Source: DATBVX01 sp963810775 (GTDB lineage Bacteria > Pseudomonadota > Gammaproteobacteria > Steroidobacterales > Steroidobacteraceae). Taken from it: 64,000 nt of DNA. Numbering within the stretch: position 1 is the first letter of the stretch; each line of letters begins with the position of its first letter. Shown here piece by piece: positions 1 to 8,593 of this stretch. The notes beneath the pieces are model-generated. The model was not told the origin of the DNA and did no database searches. It worked only from the letters and a program-made list of their open reading frames with translations. The stretch lies in the NCBI GenBank assembly GCA_963810775.1, contig CAWEOT010000018.1, forward strand, positions 89,275 to 153,274. The letters run 5' to 3'. The position numbers were made by a program, and so were the translations under genes.

Positions 1-217
1 TCAGGGGTCGATCTTGGGCGAGTCCGACCAGGAGGTACCGATTACTGACTACGGGCTTCGGGTGATCTACCGGCGCCGCATCCACCTCGAATGGCTGTTC
101 CTCGAGCTGCGCTCGAGCATTACGTGGCCGCGTGAGACTCTGCTCGAGACCCGGGAGGCTGATTGGGGCGCGGGGATCGCACTGGAGATGCTGTTCGGCG
201 AGCGCACCAGGAATTGA
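1..217 (+). CDS. Outer-membrane beta-barrel protein, 3' fragment
   Basis: This is the C-terminal end of a gene that begins left of the window; the frame is open from base 2. The roughly 70 visible residues alternate polar and hydrophobic positions like barrel strands (YGLRVIYRRR, LELRSSITWPRE). They align residue for residue with the end of the complete protein at 41744-42772 (YGIRVAYRQR, LEVRPSVTWPKE), so the two are paralogues. By analogy it is an exported outer-membrane protein of unknown function, about 340 residues long. It ends just before a hairpin that serves the convergent GGDEF gene. Confidence 0.7.
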   Translation, partial: QGSILGESDQEVPITDYGLRVIYRRRIHLEWLFLELRSSITWPRETLLETREADWGAGIALEMLFGERTRN

Positions 218-223
218 ACAGCG

Positions 224-257
224 AAAAAAAGCCCGCACAACTTGCGTCGTGCGGACT
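224..257 (-). terminator. Rho-independent terminator of the GGDEF gene
   Basis: Read on the minus strand, an inverted repeat (GTCCGCAC pairing with GTGCGGGC, one mismatch) is followed at once by a run of seven T. It lies 16 bases past the stop of the minus-strand GGDEF gene. It sits between two convergent genes and may also stop the leftward-edge gene. Confidence 0.75.
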
Positions 258-272
258 TGGAAGGGGGTCAGG

Positions 273-974
273 TTAATGAGAGCTGACGGGAGAGTCACCG
301 CACGCCTTGGCGAGATACATGGCACTGTCCGCCTCTTTGATCAGTTCGCTGAGGTCTCGACCGTCGGCGCGATAGATCGCGATGCCGATACTCGCCGTTA
401 GCACAAAGGCCTGATCGTCGAACACGTAAGGAAAGGCCAGACACTTGCGGATCTTGCGCGCGACGGCCTCCGCGCACGCGCGAGCGTCGATTTCCGGCAA
501 CATGATCACGAACTCGTCGCCGCCGTAACGGCAGACCGTGTCGCAACTGCGGATGCACGCCGACAGCCGCTCCGCCACCTCCTGCAACACCTTGTCCCCG
601 GCGGCATGTCCGAGCCTGTCGTTGACGCGCTTGAATTGGTCCAGATCGAGGAACAACAGCCCCACCTGCTTGTGCTGTCGCGCGGCCTGAGCCGTCGCCT
701 GTGTGAGCCGGTCCATCAGCAAGCTGCGATTGGGCAGCCCGGTGAGCTCGTCATGATAGGCAAGGCGGCGCACCCGCGCAGCCTCTCGCCTCAGTCGAGA
801 CAGCTTCTGCGTGAGCCGCGCATTGCTCCGACTCAGCTTCTCGATTTGCAGCCGTGCCTCTTCATATTGCTCTCGAGGCCCGGTGAAGCCATCGCGACGC
901 GGAAGGTTGTCCTGAAAGATAGGTCGAGCCGACAAGTGCTTCATGTCCCTCAGTTGCCTGCCACTGCGCTGCAT
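273..974 (-). CDS. Diguanylate cyclase (GGDEF domain)
   Basis: A predicted cytoplasmic enzyme making cyclic di-GMP from two GTP. Residues about 33-70 form an Arg/Glu/Leu-rich coiled coil, the usual dimerising signal helix, followed by a full GGDEF domain starting at DELTGLPNR. The active-site motif GGDEF is intact at residues 151-155. An inhibitory I-site RxxD (RSCD, 142-145) lies exactly five residues before it, so product feedback is expected. There is no sensor domain, membrane segment or EAL domain, so the 233-residue protein is a minimal cyclase whose input must come through the coiled coil or a partner. It has its own terminator and no operon partner. Confidence 0.93.
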   Translation of the reverse strand: MQRSGRQLRDMKHLSARPIFQDNLPRRDGFTGPREQYEEARLQIEKLSRSNARLTQKLSRLRREAARVRRLAYHDELTGLPNRSLLMDRLTQATAQAARQHKQVGLLFLDLDQFKRVNDRLGHAAGDKVLQEVAERLSACIRSCDTVCRYGGDEFVIMLPEIDARACAEAVARKIRKCLAFPYVFDDQAFVLTASIGIAIYRADGRDLSELIKEADSAMYLAKACGDSPVSSH

Positions 975-1036
975 TTTCTCCAGCGTAGGCTATCAGGCAG
1001 GGCCTTTTCGTCTGTACGGGAGCGCACATAAATGGG

Positions 1037-1113
1037 CAGCCACAGGCAGTACGCAGCGTTCGTTCAGGAATGCGCAGCCGCAGGCATTGCGCGGCGTTCG
1101 TTCAGGTATTGCG
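1037..1113. repeat. Two tandem copies of a 38-39 bp unit
   Basis: The unit CAGCC(A/G)CAGGCA...GCGTTCGTTCAGG...TGCG occurs twice in direct succession (1037-1074 and 1075-1113) with few mismatches. It lies between the GGDEF gene and the small SWIM gene and overlaps the last codons of the latter. It looks like a local duplication rather than a mobile element. Confidence 0.6.
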
Positions 1114-1365
1114 GACGGGCGAAGTCGTCCCGCGACGTGCCCACACGTTCGGCGGAAACTGCGACCGCCCCGCCATTACGTGGTCCTTGATGCTGGCCTG
1201 GGCAGCGCGGATGCCGGCGGCCTCACGAGTGTGACTGCACGCATTGGCTGCAACAAATTCGCGGCACACGCAATGCCATCCGCCGCCAGACTCGAAAACC
1301 ACTCGAAAGCGATCTATCTGGTATTCGCTCCGCACGATGGAGCCGCCGCGCCCGGTACTTTCCAC
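1102..1365 (-). CDS. Small SWIM-type zinc-finger protein
   Basis: An 87-residue protein. The GTG start at 1365 was chosen because AAGGAGA, a near-perfect ribosome site, sits seven bases before it; the frame stays open further upstream but without support. The core reads WHCVCREF then ACSH, giving C-x-C-x8-C-x-H, the SWIM zinc-binding spacing found in proteins that bind DNA or protein partners. The segment before it (SEYQIDRFRVVFE) looks like a short beta hairpin. The C-terminal 25 residues are Arg/Pro-rich and overlap the tandem repeat, so the tail may be recent. No operon partner is visible. Function unknown. Confidence 0.6.
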   Translation of the reverse strand: MESTGRGGSIVRSEYQIDRFRVVFESGGGWHCVCREFVAANACSHTREAAGIRAAQASIKDHVMAGRSQFPPNVWARRGTTSPVRNT

Positions 1366-1595
1366 GATAGTCTCCTTAAGTACTCTGCAACCATATAGAG
1401 CGTGGGCGAAACCGTGCAGGTGCGTCTGTACGTTGCCCCACGGACTGTGCGCCACCGCGCTTATAGGATTCAGGCACTTACCTGCGGTGGCTTCGAGGTT
1501 CCGGGCCACGGCACCACCGCTCTGTACGGTAGCGGACACAGCCGAGGGTAGCTGGGTTAAGCTTGGGCATGGCCGCAGTCAGACACCCTCTCTCC

Positions 1596-2387
1596 ATGCC
1601 CGAGACTCACCAGCCGCACGAGAATGAGATTCTCTCCGCGCTCCTGGCTGAAGAGCGCGAACGCTTGTTTCCGCACCTGCAGCGCGTGGAGATGCCGCTA
1701 GGGACGGTCTTGTACGAATCGGGCGACACGCTGCGTCACGTGTACTTTCCGACTGACTCCATTGTCTCGCTCCTGTACGTCCTCGAAGACGGCGCATCGG
1801 CAGAGATCGCGGTGGTCGGCAAGGAAGGTGCGATTGGCGTTGCGCTCTTCATGGGTGGTGAGACCACGCCGAACCGTGCGATCGTGCAGAGCGCCGGCTT
1901 CGCATATCGACTGACGGGACAACGAGTCAAGGAAGAATTCAATCGCCACGGGCAGCTGCTGCACCTGCTCCTTCGTTACACGCAGTCGCTGATTACACAG
2001 ATGGCCCAGACCGCGGTCTGCAACCGCCACCATTCAGTGCACCAGCAGCTCTGCCGCTGGCTGCTGCTCTCGCTCGATCGCCTGCCTTCGAACACACTCA
2101 CGATGACCCAGGAGCTGATCGCCAACATGCTCGGTGTGCGCCGCGAAGGCGTCACGGAGGCCGCGGGTCACTTGCAGAGCCTCGGCGTGATCCGCTACAG
2201 CCGTGGACAGATCACGGTGCTCGATCGGACAAAACTCGAGCAACTTTCCTGCGAATGCTACGCAGTGGTCAAGAAAGAAAGCGATCGGCTGCTCGCTCCC
2301 CGAGAAGACGTAAGTCGCACCAGTCCCCGAGAAGACGCAAGCCGTACCAGGAAGACTGGGCGCCGCGGCGCCGCATCGCGCACCTAG
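1596..2387 (+). CDS. Crp/Fnr-family transcription regulator
   Basis: A cytoplasmic DNA-binding regulator with an N-terminal cyclic-nucleotide-binding-like beta roll (about residues 15-130) and a C-terminal helix-turn-helix (MTQELIANMLGVRREGVTEAAG). It has no N-terminal Fnr cysteine cluster and lacks the classical cAMP-contact Arg-Ser signature, so the signal is unknown. The start is uncertain: ATG 1596 suits the family, ATG 1569 and TTG 1563 are also in frame, and none has a good ribosome site. The last 30 residues form a basic tail in which APREDVSRT and SPREDASRT repeat, encoded by a short DNA duplication. A close paralogue follows on the same strand. Confidence 0.85.
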   Translation: MPETHQPHENEILSALLAEERERLFPHLQRVEMPLGTVLYESGDTLRHVYFPTDSIVSLLYVLEDGASAEIAVVGKEGAIGVALFMGGETTPNRAIVQSAGFAYRLTGQRVKEEFNRHGQLLHLLLRYTQSLITQMAQTAVCNRHHSVHQQLCRWLLLSLDRLPSNTLTMTQELIANMLGVRREGVTEAAGHLQSLGVIRYSRGQITVLDRTKLEQLSCECYAVVKKESDRLLAPREDVSRTSPREDASRTRKTGRRGAASRT

Positions 2388-2464
2388 GCTGCGCAACAAG
2401 TCAGTCGCGAAAGCGGCCTGGCGAACAGACGAGCGCACCGATTCGCGCCACCGTGCATGGCGTG

Positions 2465-3181
2465 ATGTCCTCGATCTCCAAGTCGAAACGCGTTCCCGCG
2501 CAGAATCTTCTGCTCGCGGCACTGCCTGTTGCCGTCCGACGCCGGCTCCTTGCAGACTGTGAGCCAGTCGAGCTCGCGCTTGGCACCGTGCTTTGCGAGC
2601 CGGGCGAGCCCATGCAGGACGTTTTCTTCCCCATCGACAGCTTCATTTCTCTCATCTCTCCGAAAGTCGGTGATGCGGCGCTCGAACTGGGCCTGGTCGG
2701 CGACGAAGGCATGCTGGGGATTTCCTTGATGCTCGGTGCGGACGTCGCACGACTCCAAGGCCTGGTGCAGGGCGCGGGGCGCGCCTGGCGGTTGAAGGCC
2801 GCGCCATTCCTGCGCGAGCTGGACCATGGTCCGGCGTTGCGCCGGGAGCTCAACCGATATGTGCACGTCACGCTGATCCAGCTCGCACAGACCGCCGTGT
2901 GTACGCGCTTCCACGTGGTCGAGGCACGGCTCGCCCGGTGGCTGTTGATGACCAGGGATCGGGCGCACGCCGACAATTTCCATATTACGCATGAGTTCCT
3001 GGCCTTCATGCTGGGCGTGCGGCGCGCGGGCATCACCAAAGCCGCGAGTTCATTGCGGCGGCGCAATCTGATTCGATACAGCCGCGGTAACCTTCGTGTC
3101 CTGAATGTCCGCGGCCTGGAAGCGGCAGCGTGCGGTTGCTACGCAGCCGACAAGAAAACCTATGCGCGCATCATGGGTTAA
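2465..3181 (+). CDS. Crp/Fnr-family transcription regulator, second copy
   Basis: A 238-residue paralogue of the preceding gene with the same layout: a cNMP-binding-like roll (LGTVLCEPGEPMQDVFFPIDS) and a winged helix-turn-helix (THEFLAFMLGVRRAGITKAAS). Shared blocks such as LAQTAVC, the GVRR recognition helix and IRYSRG show that the pair arose by tandem duplication. Start ATG 2465 is chosen over the longer frame, which overlaps the first gene. The 77-base gap suggests co-transcription. Proteins of this type are common in multi-copy sets in environmental Proteobacteria; targets cannot be told from sequence. Confidence 0.85.
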   Translation: MSSISKSKRVPAQNLLLAALPVAVRRRLLADCEPVELALGTVLCEPGEPMQDVFFPIDSFISLISPKVGDAALELGLVGDEGMLGISLMLGADVARLQGLVQGAGRAWRLKAAPFLRELDHGPALRRELNRYVHVTLIQLAQTAVCTRFHVVEARLARWLLMTRDRAHADNFHITHEFLAFMLGVRRAGITKAASSLRRRNLIRYSRGNLRVLNVRGLEAAACGCYAADKKTYARIMG

Positions 3182-3380
3182 TGGCGGGATCAATGCGGCG
3201 CAGGCGCGCCGCCTTCATCTTCCCAGGCGTCGAGTTGCGCAGCCAGCTGCGGCTCACGCGCATCAGAAGTCGCACGCGGGCATTTAGCGACGGTCGGCTC
3301 GTTCCGCGGGCGTATCAACTCTCGGTCAAGCTGTCCCGGGTTGTTTCCCGCCGCAGGGTCATGCATGACTCAGTTCCGGA

Positions 3381-4421
3381 CTAAGTGCGTGGCGGTTTCG
3401 TTGCCGCGCTGAAAGAGTGAGGGAAGCCGACCATACGTCCCAGCTCCTCATCCCAGAGCTTCATGCGCGCGCATGCGAAGCTGCTGCGCAGGGTAAACCT
3501 GGGCGCCCGCTGCAGCAGGGGGCTGGATTCAAACGCCGCGCGCAAGCGGTAGTTGGGAATGCGCGGCGCCAGGTGATGAATGTGGTGGTAGCCGATGTTG
3601 CCCGTAAACCAGTGCAGCACTCGCGGTAAGTCGTAGTAAGAGCTGCCGGCGATGGCCGCCTGATTGGGGTCCCAGTCTTCCCGTCGCGACCAGTAGGCGC
3701 GTTCAAAGATGTGCTGTACGTAGAACAGCCACACGCCCAGTGCTCCAGCGACCAGAACCACTGGTACATGCACGAGCAGCACCGTGTGCCAGCCGATTGT
3801 CAGTGCGCATGCCACGACGACGGCCAGGAGCGTGAAATTATTGAGCAGCACGCTCGCCCACTCCTTCCTCCAGGATAACGGCAGGTCGAATGGAAACCGA
3901 TGCTTGATCAGGAACTGATAGGTCGGCCCCAGCCCCAGCAGCACGGGCATGCTGCGATAGAGGCGATACCAGAAGCGGCCCCATCGCGAGCGCATCCGAT
4001 ACTCGTTCAGGGTCAGCGTTCGGACATCGCCGAACTCGCGGCGATCGAGGTTCCCGGAGGTGCCATGATGGATGGCGTGGGTCTTCTTCCAGTAGCTGAA
4101 CGGAAACAGTGTGATCAACCCGAGGCAGGCGCCCACCCATTGGTTGGCCCGCCGGCTCGCGAAATACGAGCCATGCCCGCAATCGTGCTGGATGATGAAC
4201 ATACGTACATAGAGTCCCGCCGTCGGTAGCACTAACAGCAGCGTCCAGCCGTAGCCCCAGCCCGAGTACACACTCCACGCCATCAGCAGCCAAAGGAGCG
4301 CGAACGCTGGCAACGTGTTGATTAGCTGCCAGAGCGCCCGTCCCAGCGACGGCCGCGCGAAAGGCGCGCACAGCTGTCGCTCATTTCCCGTGAGATGCTC
4401 GCTCGTCGTCGCTGAATCCAT
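3381..4421 (-). CDS. Membrane fatty-acid desaturase
   Basis: An integral-membrane di-iron desaturase that puts a double bond in acyl chains of membrane lipids. All three histidine boxes of the family are present: HDCGH after the second hydrophobic pair, HAIHH about 35 residues later, and HHIHH near residue 280. Four or more membrane segments surround them. The 346-residue length and the HAIHHGTSGN signature resemble the omega-6/delta-12 group, but position specificity is inference. ATG 4421 is preferred to an upstream TTG because GGGTGG precedes it. It is monocistronic; regulation is not visible. Confidence 0.9.
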   Translation of the reverse strand: MDSATTSEHLTGNERQLCAPFARPSLGRALWQLINTLPAFALLWLLMAWSVYSGWGYGWTLLLVLPTAGLYVRMFIIQHDCGHGSYFASRRANQWVGACLGLITLFPFSYWKKTHAIHHGTSGNLDRREFGDVRTLTLNEYRMRSRWGRFWYRLYRSMPVLLGLGPTYQFLIKHRFPFDLPLSWRKEWASVLLNNFTLLAVVVACALTIGWHTVLLVHVPVVLVAGALGVWLFYVQHIFERAYWSRREDWDPNQAAIAGSSYYDLPRVLHWFTGNIGYHHIHHLAPRIPNYRLRAAFESSPLLQRAPRFTLRSSFACARMKLWDEELGRMVGFPHSFSAATKPPRT

Positions 4422-4834
4422 GCTGCCACCCAAAAACTCACCAGCGTGTTCTTTAGGCTTTGCTCACAGGGGCGTCTGTACGCCTGCGCACATTGCGAAC
4501 TGCGTCACCAAAGTGCGAATCCGGTCGTGGGCGCGTCCCGGTCACGCGAGTTCGGGCGCACGCTCCTGGCGCACTCGGAACATCCCCGCCAGCCCGGCCA
4601 CTAGCAGAATGAGGAGCGAGGCAAAGGCGGCGCGCTGGCGGTCAAACGCGCGAGTGAAAGCCGCCTAGCACGCACGCGAATGCGACAGCGGCAACTGACA
4701 GAGGGGGCACGCCGGGATACCGGTGTAGAAAACCTCGAAGCGTCTCTCACTCTGACACTTTGGCCGAAGGGATGCGTGTGCGCCGGCGCTACACTTCGCC
4801 GCACCCCGATGCCTGTCCTCGATGGAGCTCGCCC
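4422..4834. other. Gene-poor gap between desaturase and zinc-ribbon genes
   Basis: No convincing gene. On the minus strand, 4542-4661 encodes a start-less frame ending in a hydrophobic stretch (SLLILLVAGLAG) and a short charged tail. It looks like the worn C-terminus of a membrane-anchored protein. The rest holds the 5' regions of the two divergent flanking genes; no clear promoter was found. Confidence 0.4.
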
Positions 4835-5374
4835 ATGAAGTGCCCGCGCTGCAAGACACCGGACCTCAAGCCCACGATGATTGAGGAGTATCTGCCGGCG
4901 GCGGGCTGTCCCGACTGCCAGGGCACCCTGGTGTCGCTCGTGTACTACCGCCATTGGGCCGAGATTCAGAAAGCGCCGGCCGAGGCTCCCGCGCAAGACA
5001 CGACCATCTCGGTCGAGACCACGGACACCACGACGGCGCTCACGTGCCCGAAGTGCAGTCGCGTCATGATGAAGTACAAGCTGACCGGGACGGTTTCCAA
5101 TCGCCTCGATGTCTGCTCACTGTGTGATGAGGCGTGGCTCGACCGGGGCGAATGGGAATTGCTCGAGGCGCTGCAGCTGAGTCACCTCATGCCTGCAATC
5201 TTCACCGACGAATGGCAGCGGCGTATTCGTCGCGACGTGGTGGAAGGTACGCGCCGTTCGGTCCTGGCAGGACTAATCGGAGAGCCCGGCGCAGCCAAGG
5301 TGGAAGAATTCGGCGCGTGGCTGCGCGAGAGCAAGCATAAGTTTCATATTCTTCAGTACCTCTACCGCGGCTAA
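4835..5374 (+). CDS. Zinc-ribbon (TFIIB-type) protein
   Basis: A 179-residue cytoplasmic protein with two zinc ribbons. The first is CPRCKTPDLKP...GCPDCQG at the N-terminus. The second is CPKCSRVMMKYK...LDVCSLCDEAWLDRGEWELL, which matches the zf-TFIIB family hallmark in which the second knuckle is followed by a W-L-D-x-G-E helix. The C-terminal 60 residues are helical and end HILQYLYRG. GGAG seven bases before ATG 4835 fixes the start. Family members are mostly uncharacterised; binding of zinc and of nucleic acid or protein is inferred. It stands alone. Confidence 0.75.
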   Translation: MKCPRCKTPDLKPTMIEEYLPAAGCPDCQGTLVSLVYYRHWAEIQKAPAEAPAQDTTISVETTDTTTALTCPKCSRVMMKYKLTGTVSNRLDVCSLCDEAWLDRGEWELLEALQLSHLMPAIFTDEWQRRIRRDVVEGTRRSVLAGLIGEPGAAKVEEFGAWLRESKHKFHILQYLYRG

Positions 5375-5510
5375 TTCTGGTCTCCCGTGTAGATCCGCCT
5401 GCACGCCCGCGACGGAACGCGCGCGGTATCGGTCTCACGCTACAATTCGTCGCAATCGTCGGTTTGGATGCGCAAGCGCGCCTCAGCCCTACATCCCGGG
5501 GGAACACACC

Positions 5511-6548
5511 ATGTTCGTCCGCAATCAGTGGTACGTCGCCAGCTGGGACCATGAGATCGATCGCACGCCGCACGCGCGAACCATCTGCGGTGAGCCGATC
5601 ATGCTGTACCGCAAGTTCGACCGCACGGTGGTCGCCCTGCACGACGCGTGTCCCCATCGGCTGCTGCCACTCTCGATGGGTTTCAAAGAGGGTGACAACG
5701 TCCGCTGCCGCTATCACGGCCTGTTGATCGATAGCGAAGGCCGCGCCATCGAGATGCCGGTGCGCACCGAGCGCACCCACAAGAGCATCTGCACCAAGGC
5801 CTATCCGGTGGTGGAGCGTTATCGCTTCGTGTGGATCTGGATCGGCGATGCCGAGAAGGCTGATCCGGATCTGATTCCGGACTTCTGGCCGTGCTCGCAT
5901 CCAGAATGGACTTTCGACGGCGGCTACTATCAGATCAAGTGCGACTATCGGCTGGTGATCGACAACCTGATGGACTTGAGTCACGAGACCTACACGCATC
6001 AGGGCTCAATCGGTCAGCAGGAAATCCTCGAGACCCCCATCGAGACCAAGAGTGAGGGCAATCACGTTACGGTGTCGCGCTGGATGGCAGGCATCGACGC
6101 TCCTCCCTTCTGGCGCAACGCACTCAAGAAGGAAGGACTGGTCGACCGCTGGCAGATCTGCCATTTCCTCGCACCCTCCTCGGTCATCATCGATGTGGGC
6201 GTTGCCCCGGTAGAAGCCGGCGCCACCCTCGAGAAGCATGACCAGGGCGTACGCGGATTCGTGATCGACGCGCTCACACCGGAAAGCGACACGAGCTGTC
6301 ATTATTTCTGGGGAATGACGCGCAACTTCGACGTCCAGGACGTCGGTTTTACGGCACGTTTCAAAAAGCAGCAGGGCGGCGTCTTTTCGGAGGATGTCGA
6401 GGTGCTTGAAGCCCAGCAGCGATCGATCCTCGCCAATCCACACTTGAAGCTCAAGGCGTTTGGCATTGATACCGGGGGCGTGCGGGCACGCCAGGTCATC
6501 GAGCGGATGATCAAGTCGCAGCAATCCCCGTCAGATCTGCCGGTGTGA
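5511..6548 (+). CDS. Rieske-type aromatic oxygenase, large subunit (VanA-like)
   Basis: The catalytic component of a two-part Rieske non-haem iron oxygenase, 345 residues. The Rieske cluster ligands are C47-P-H49 and C66-R-Y-H69. The mononuclear iron site is seen in DNLMDLSHETYTHQ, supplying the Asp and both His, with the usual distal Asp expected later. The overall form matches vanillate O-demethylase oxygenase and related aryl-ether or ring hydroxylases, so the substrate is probably a small aromatic acid. The matching ferredoxin-reductase is not in the window and must be encoded elsewhere. The EamA transporter 46 bases downstream is probably co-transcribed. Confidence 0.88.
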   Translation: MFVRNQWYVASWDHEIDRTPHARTICGEPIMLYRKFDRTVVALHDACPHRLLPLSMGFKEGDNVRCRYHGLLIDSEGRAIEMPVRTERTHKSICTKAYPVVERYRFVWIWIGDAEKADPDLIPDFWPCSHPEWTFDGGYYQIKCDYRLVIDNLMDLSHETYTHQGSIGQQEILETPIETKSEGNHVTVSRWMAGIDAPPFWRNALKKEGLVDRWQICHFLAPSSVIIDVGVAPVEAGATLEKHDQGVRGFVIDALTPESDTSCHYFWGMTRNFDVQDVGFTARFKKQQGGVFSEDVEVLEAQQRSILANPHLKLKAFGIDTGGVRARQVIERMIKSQQSPSDLPV

Positions 6549-6594
6549 AAGGCATCCTCCGCATCCTGATCTCGATTCTGCGGCCGAGTCCCTG

Positions 6595-7494
6595 ATGCAA
6601 CAGCACCAGGTCACCGCGCGCTCGAGCGTGCTCTCACCCCTGATCCTCGCCTGCCTTGCCGCAACCTGGTTCATCTGGGGATCGACGTATCTCGGCATCA
6701 AGTTCGCGCTTGTGAGCTTCCCGCCGTTCTTCCAGATGGGCACGCGCTTTCTGGTCGCCGGAATTCTGCTGCTTGTGTGGGCACGGTGGCGCGGCCAGAA
6801 AATGCCGACGCTCGTGCAGTGGCGAAACGCCCTGATCGTGGGTGCGATGATGCTCGGCGGCGGCATGGGCGGAGCCGCCTACGCTGAGCAAACGGTCGCG
6901 TCCGGCCTGGTCGTGGCGTTCGCCGCCATCACTCCAGCGGTGATCACGATCGCAAGCCTGCCATTCGGCATTCGGCCGTCGCGCCTCGAGGTTCTCGGCA
7001 TCTGCATAGGCATGATCGGCGTGTTCGTACTCATCCGCGGCGCCGGCTTTGCGTCTTCGCCGGCGGGCCTGATCGCGATGACGATAGCCACCATCGGCTG
7101 GTCGACGGGCAGTGTGCTCAGCCAGAACCTGTTTCGACTCGCGCCGGGATCGGCCGGGTTTGCCGTCCAGATGATCTGTGGCGGGATTTTCCTGCTGGGC
7201 TTGTCGTTGCTGGCGCGTGAGTCGTTTCATTGGCCGCCGCAACCCCTTGCGTCCGCCGCATGGATCTATCTTGTGGTCTTCGGATCGCTGCTCGCGTTCT
7301 CTGCGTACATGATCCTGTTGTCCACCACCAGCATGACGCTCGCCTCGAGCTATTGCTTCGTCAATCCCGTGATCGGGATGCTCCTCGGAATATGGCTGGG
7401 CGGAGAGACAGCGACGAACCATGAATGGATCGCGGTCGCGATCATCGTGATCGGAGTGACCGTGGTCGTCGTGGGCCGGGGTGTACGCTCTTAA
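6595..7494 (+). CDS. EamA/DMT-family transporter
   Basis: A 299-residue inner-membrane permease with ten hydrophobic segments arranged as two repeated five-helix EamA units, as in the drug/metabolite exporter superfamily. The signature start WGSTYLGIKFAL and the glycine-rich later helices fit the RhaT/YdcZ-like branch. It probably exports an amino acid or small metabolite; the linkage to the Rieske oxygenase suggests an aromatic compound, but that is inference. Its TAA stop shares the palindrome TTAA with the stop of the convergent YkvI-like gene, leaving no room for a terminator between them. Confidence 0.85.
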   Translation: MQQHQVTARSSVLSPLILACLAATWFIWGSTYLGIKFALVSFPPFFQMGTRFLVAGILLLVWARWRGQKMPTLVQWRNALIVGAMMLGGGMGGAAYAEQTVASGLVVAFAAITPAVITIASLPFGIRPSRLEVLGICIGMIGVFVLIRGAGFASSPAGLIAMTIATIGWSTGSVLSQNLFRLAPGSAGFAVQMICGGIFLLGLSLLARESFHWPPQPLASAAWIYLVVFGSLLAFSAYMILLSTTSMTLASSYCFVNPVIGMLLGIWLGGETATNHEWIAVAIIVIGVTVVVVGRGVRS

Positions 7495-8589
7495 GCAGGG
7501 CGCCGCGCAAGGCGCCAGACCCCGTAGGTCATGAGCGGCAGCACGTAGACCGCAAGCAGGACGTAGGCCAGTGCGCGGTAACCGCGGGCGATCAACGTGA
7601 TGAGGCCGAAGCGATCGGCGAGGAAGATCGCGATCAGCAGCAGTCCCCCGGCGAGCGCCAGGCGCGCGCGCTCCGACAGCTCGCGTTGGTACCGCGATCG
7701 ATACGCGTGAGCGATGCGCTCGTTGACCGCGTGCACGCCACCCGTACCGCTCTCCAGGAGCGCCGCGAAGATCATCAGCTGAAACGTCACGTGAAAAACA
7801 GGCAGGTTCATGCGCTGTAACAGATAGTCCGAGGGCAGTGCTTGCTGGCCGATTTCCGGATACCAGGCCACCATGCAGATAAAGAAGAGAAAAGCGGGAA
7901 TCATCGCCAGCGGACCAGAGAGCGCTCCAGCAATGACGGCATCGCGATTGCTGGTGAGATGCCGCAACACCGGCAGGATGACGACCGCGCCGACGATGTT
8001 GTAGCCGGCGTAGGTCAATCCGCCGAGCGCCCAGCCTGGGTTCGATCCGCCAGCAGCGAAATTCGCAGCCACGCGGTCACCGAAGGCGCTCAGCGCCAGC
8101 ACTACAAAGATGGCGTAGACACCATAGAGAAAGAACGAGACCCACTTGAACAGGCGCTCGACCGACGTATTGCCGTAGGTCGCGAATCCCGCGATGCCGA
8201 CGATGAGGCACAGCGTGCCGGCAAGTGGCGGCCAGCCAAGACAGTGCCTGGGCGATCGCGCCCGCCGCCGCGCCGAACACGGCCAGGATCAGGATCACGA
8301 ATAGAACGTACGCGGCTTCGAAGACGATCCATCCGGGACCGAGGAGATTGCGAAAAAAGGTGCGGTAGTCGCGGCTCCCGGTGGCGCGCGCGAACAGGAA
8401 CGTCACGATGCACACCGCGCTCCACACGACCATCGCCAGCAACATGGCGAATATCCCGCCCCACGGACCGCTCGGCAGAAAGAACTCCGCGAGCTCACGC
8501 CCAGTCGCGTAGCCACCGCCGATGACGACGGCTTTGAAGGCAAGACCAGGCAGCAGGTAACGCTGAAACCAGGAGGATCGAGCCGTCAC
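7491..8589 (-). pseudogene. YkvI-like membrane permease, one frameshift
   Basis: An inner-membrane protein of the YkvI family, distant relatives of the APC amino-acid permeases. The opening helix carries the family motif VVIGGGYATGRELAEFF. About ten membrane segments are present, but they are split between two frames: the first runs from GTG 8589 to about 8235, and the second resumes at SWPPLAGTLCLIVGI and runs intact to 7491. A single-base change near 8230 would restore one 365-residue protein. GTG 8589 follows the DUF1611 stop at 8594 within a few bases, so the two are translationally linked. It probably imports the cluster's amino-acid or dipeptide substrate (inference). Confidence 0.75.
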
Positions 8590-8593
8590 GGCA

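Noticed and set aside
4542..4661. Possible PEP-CTERM-like or membrane-anchor protein end
   Set aside because: The hydrophobic tail is suggestive, but there is no start codon, no PEP motif and no upstream gene.
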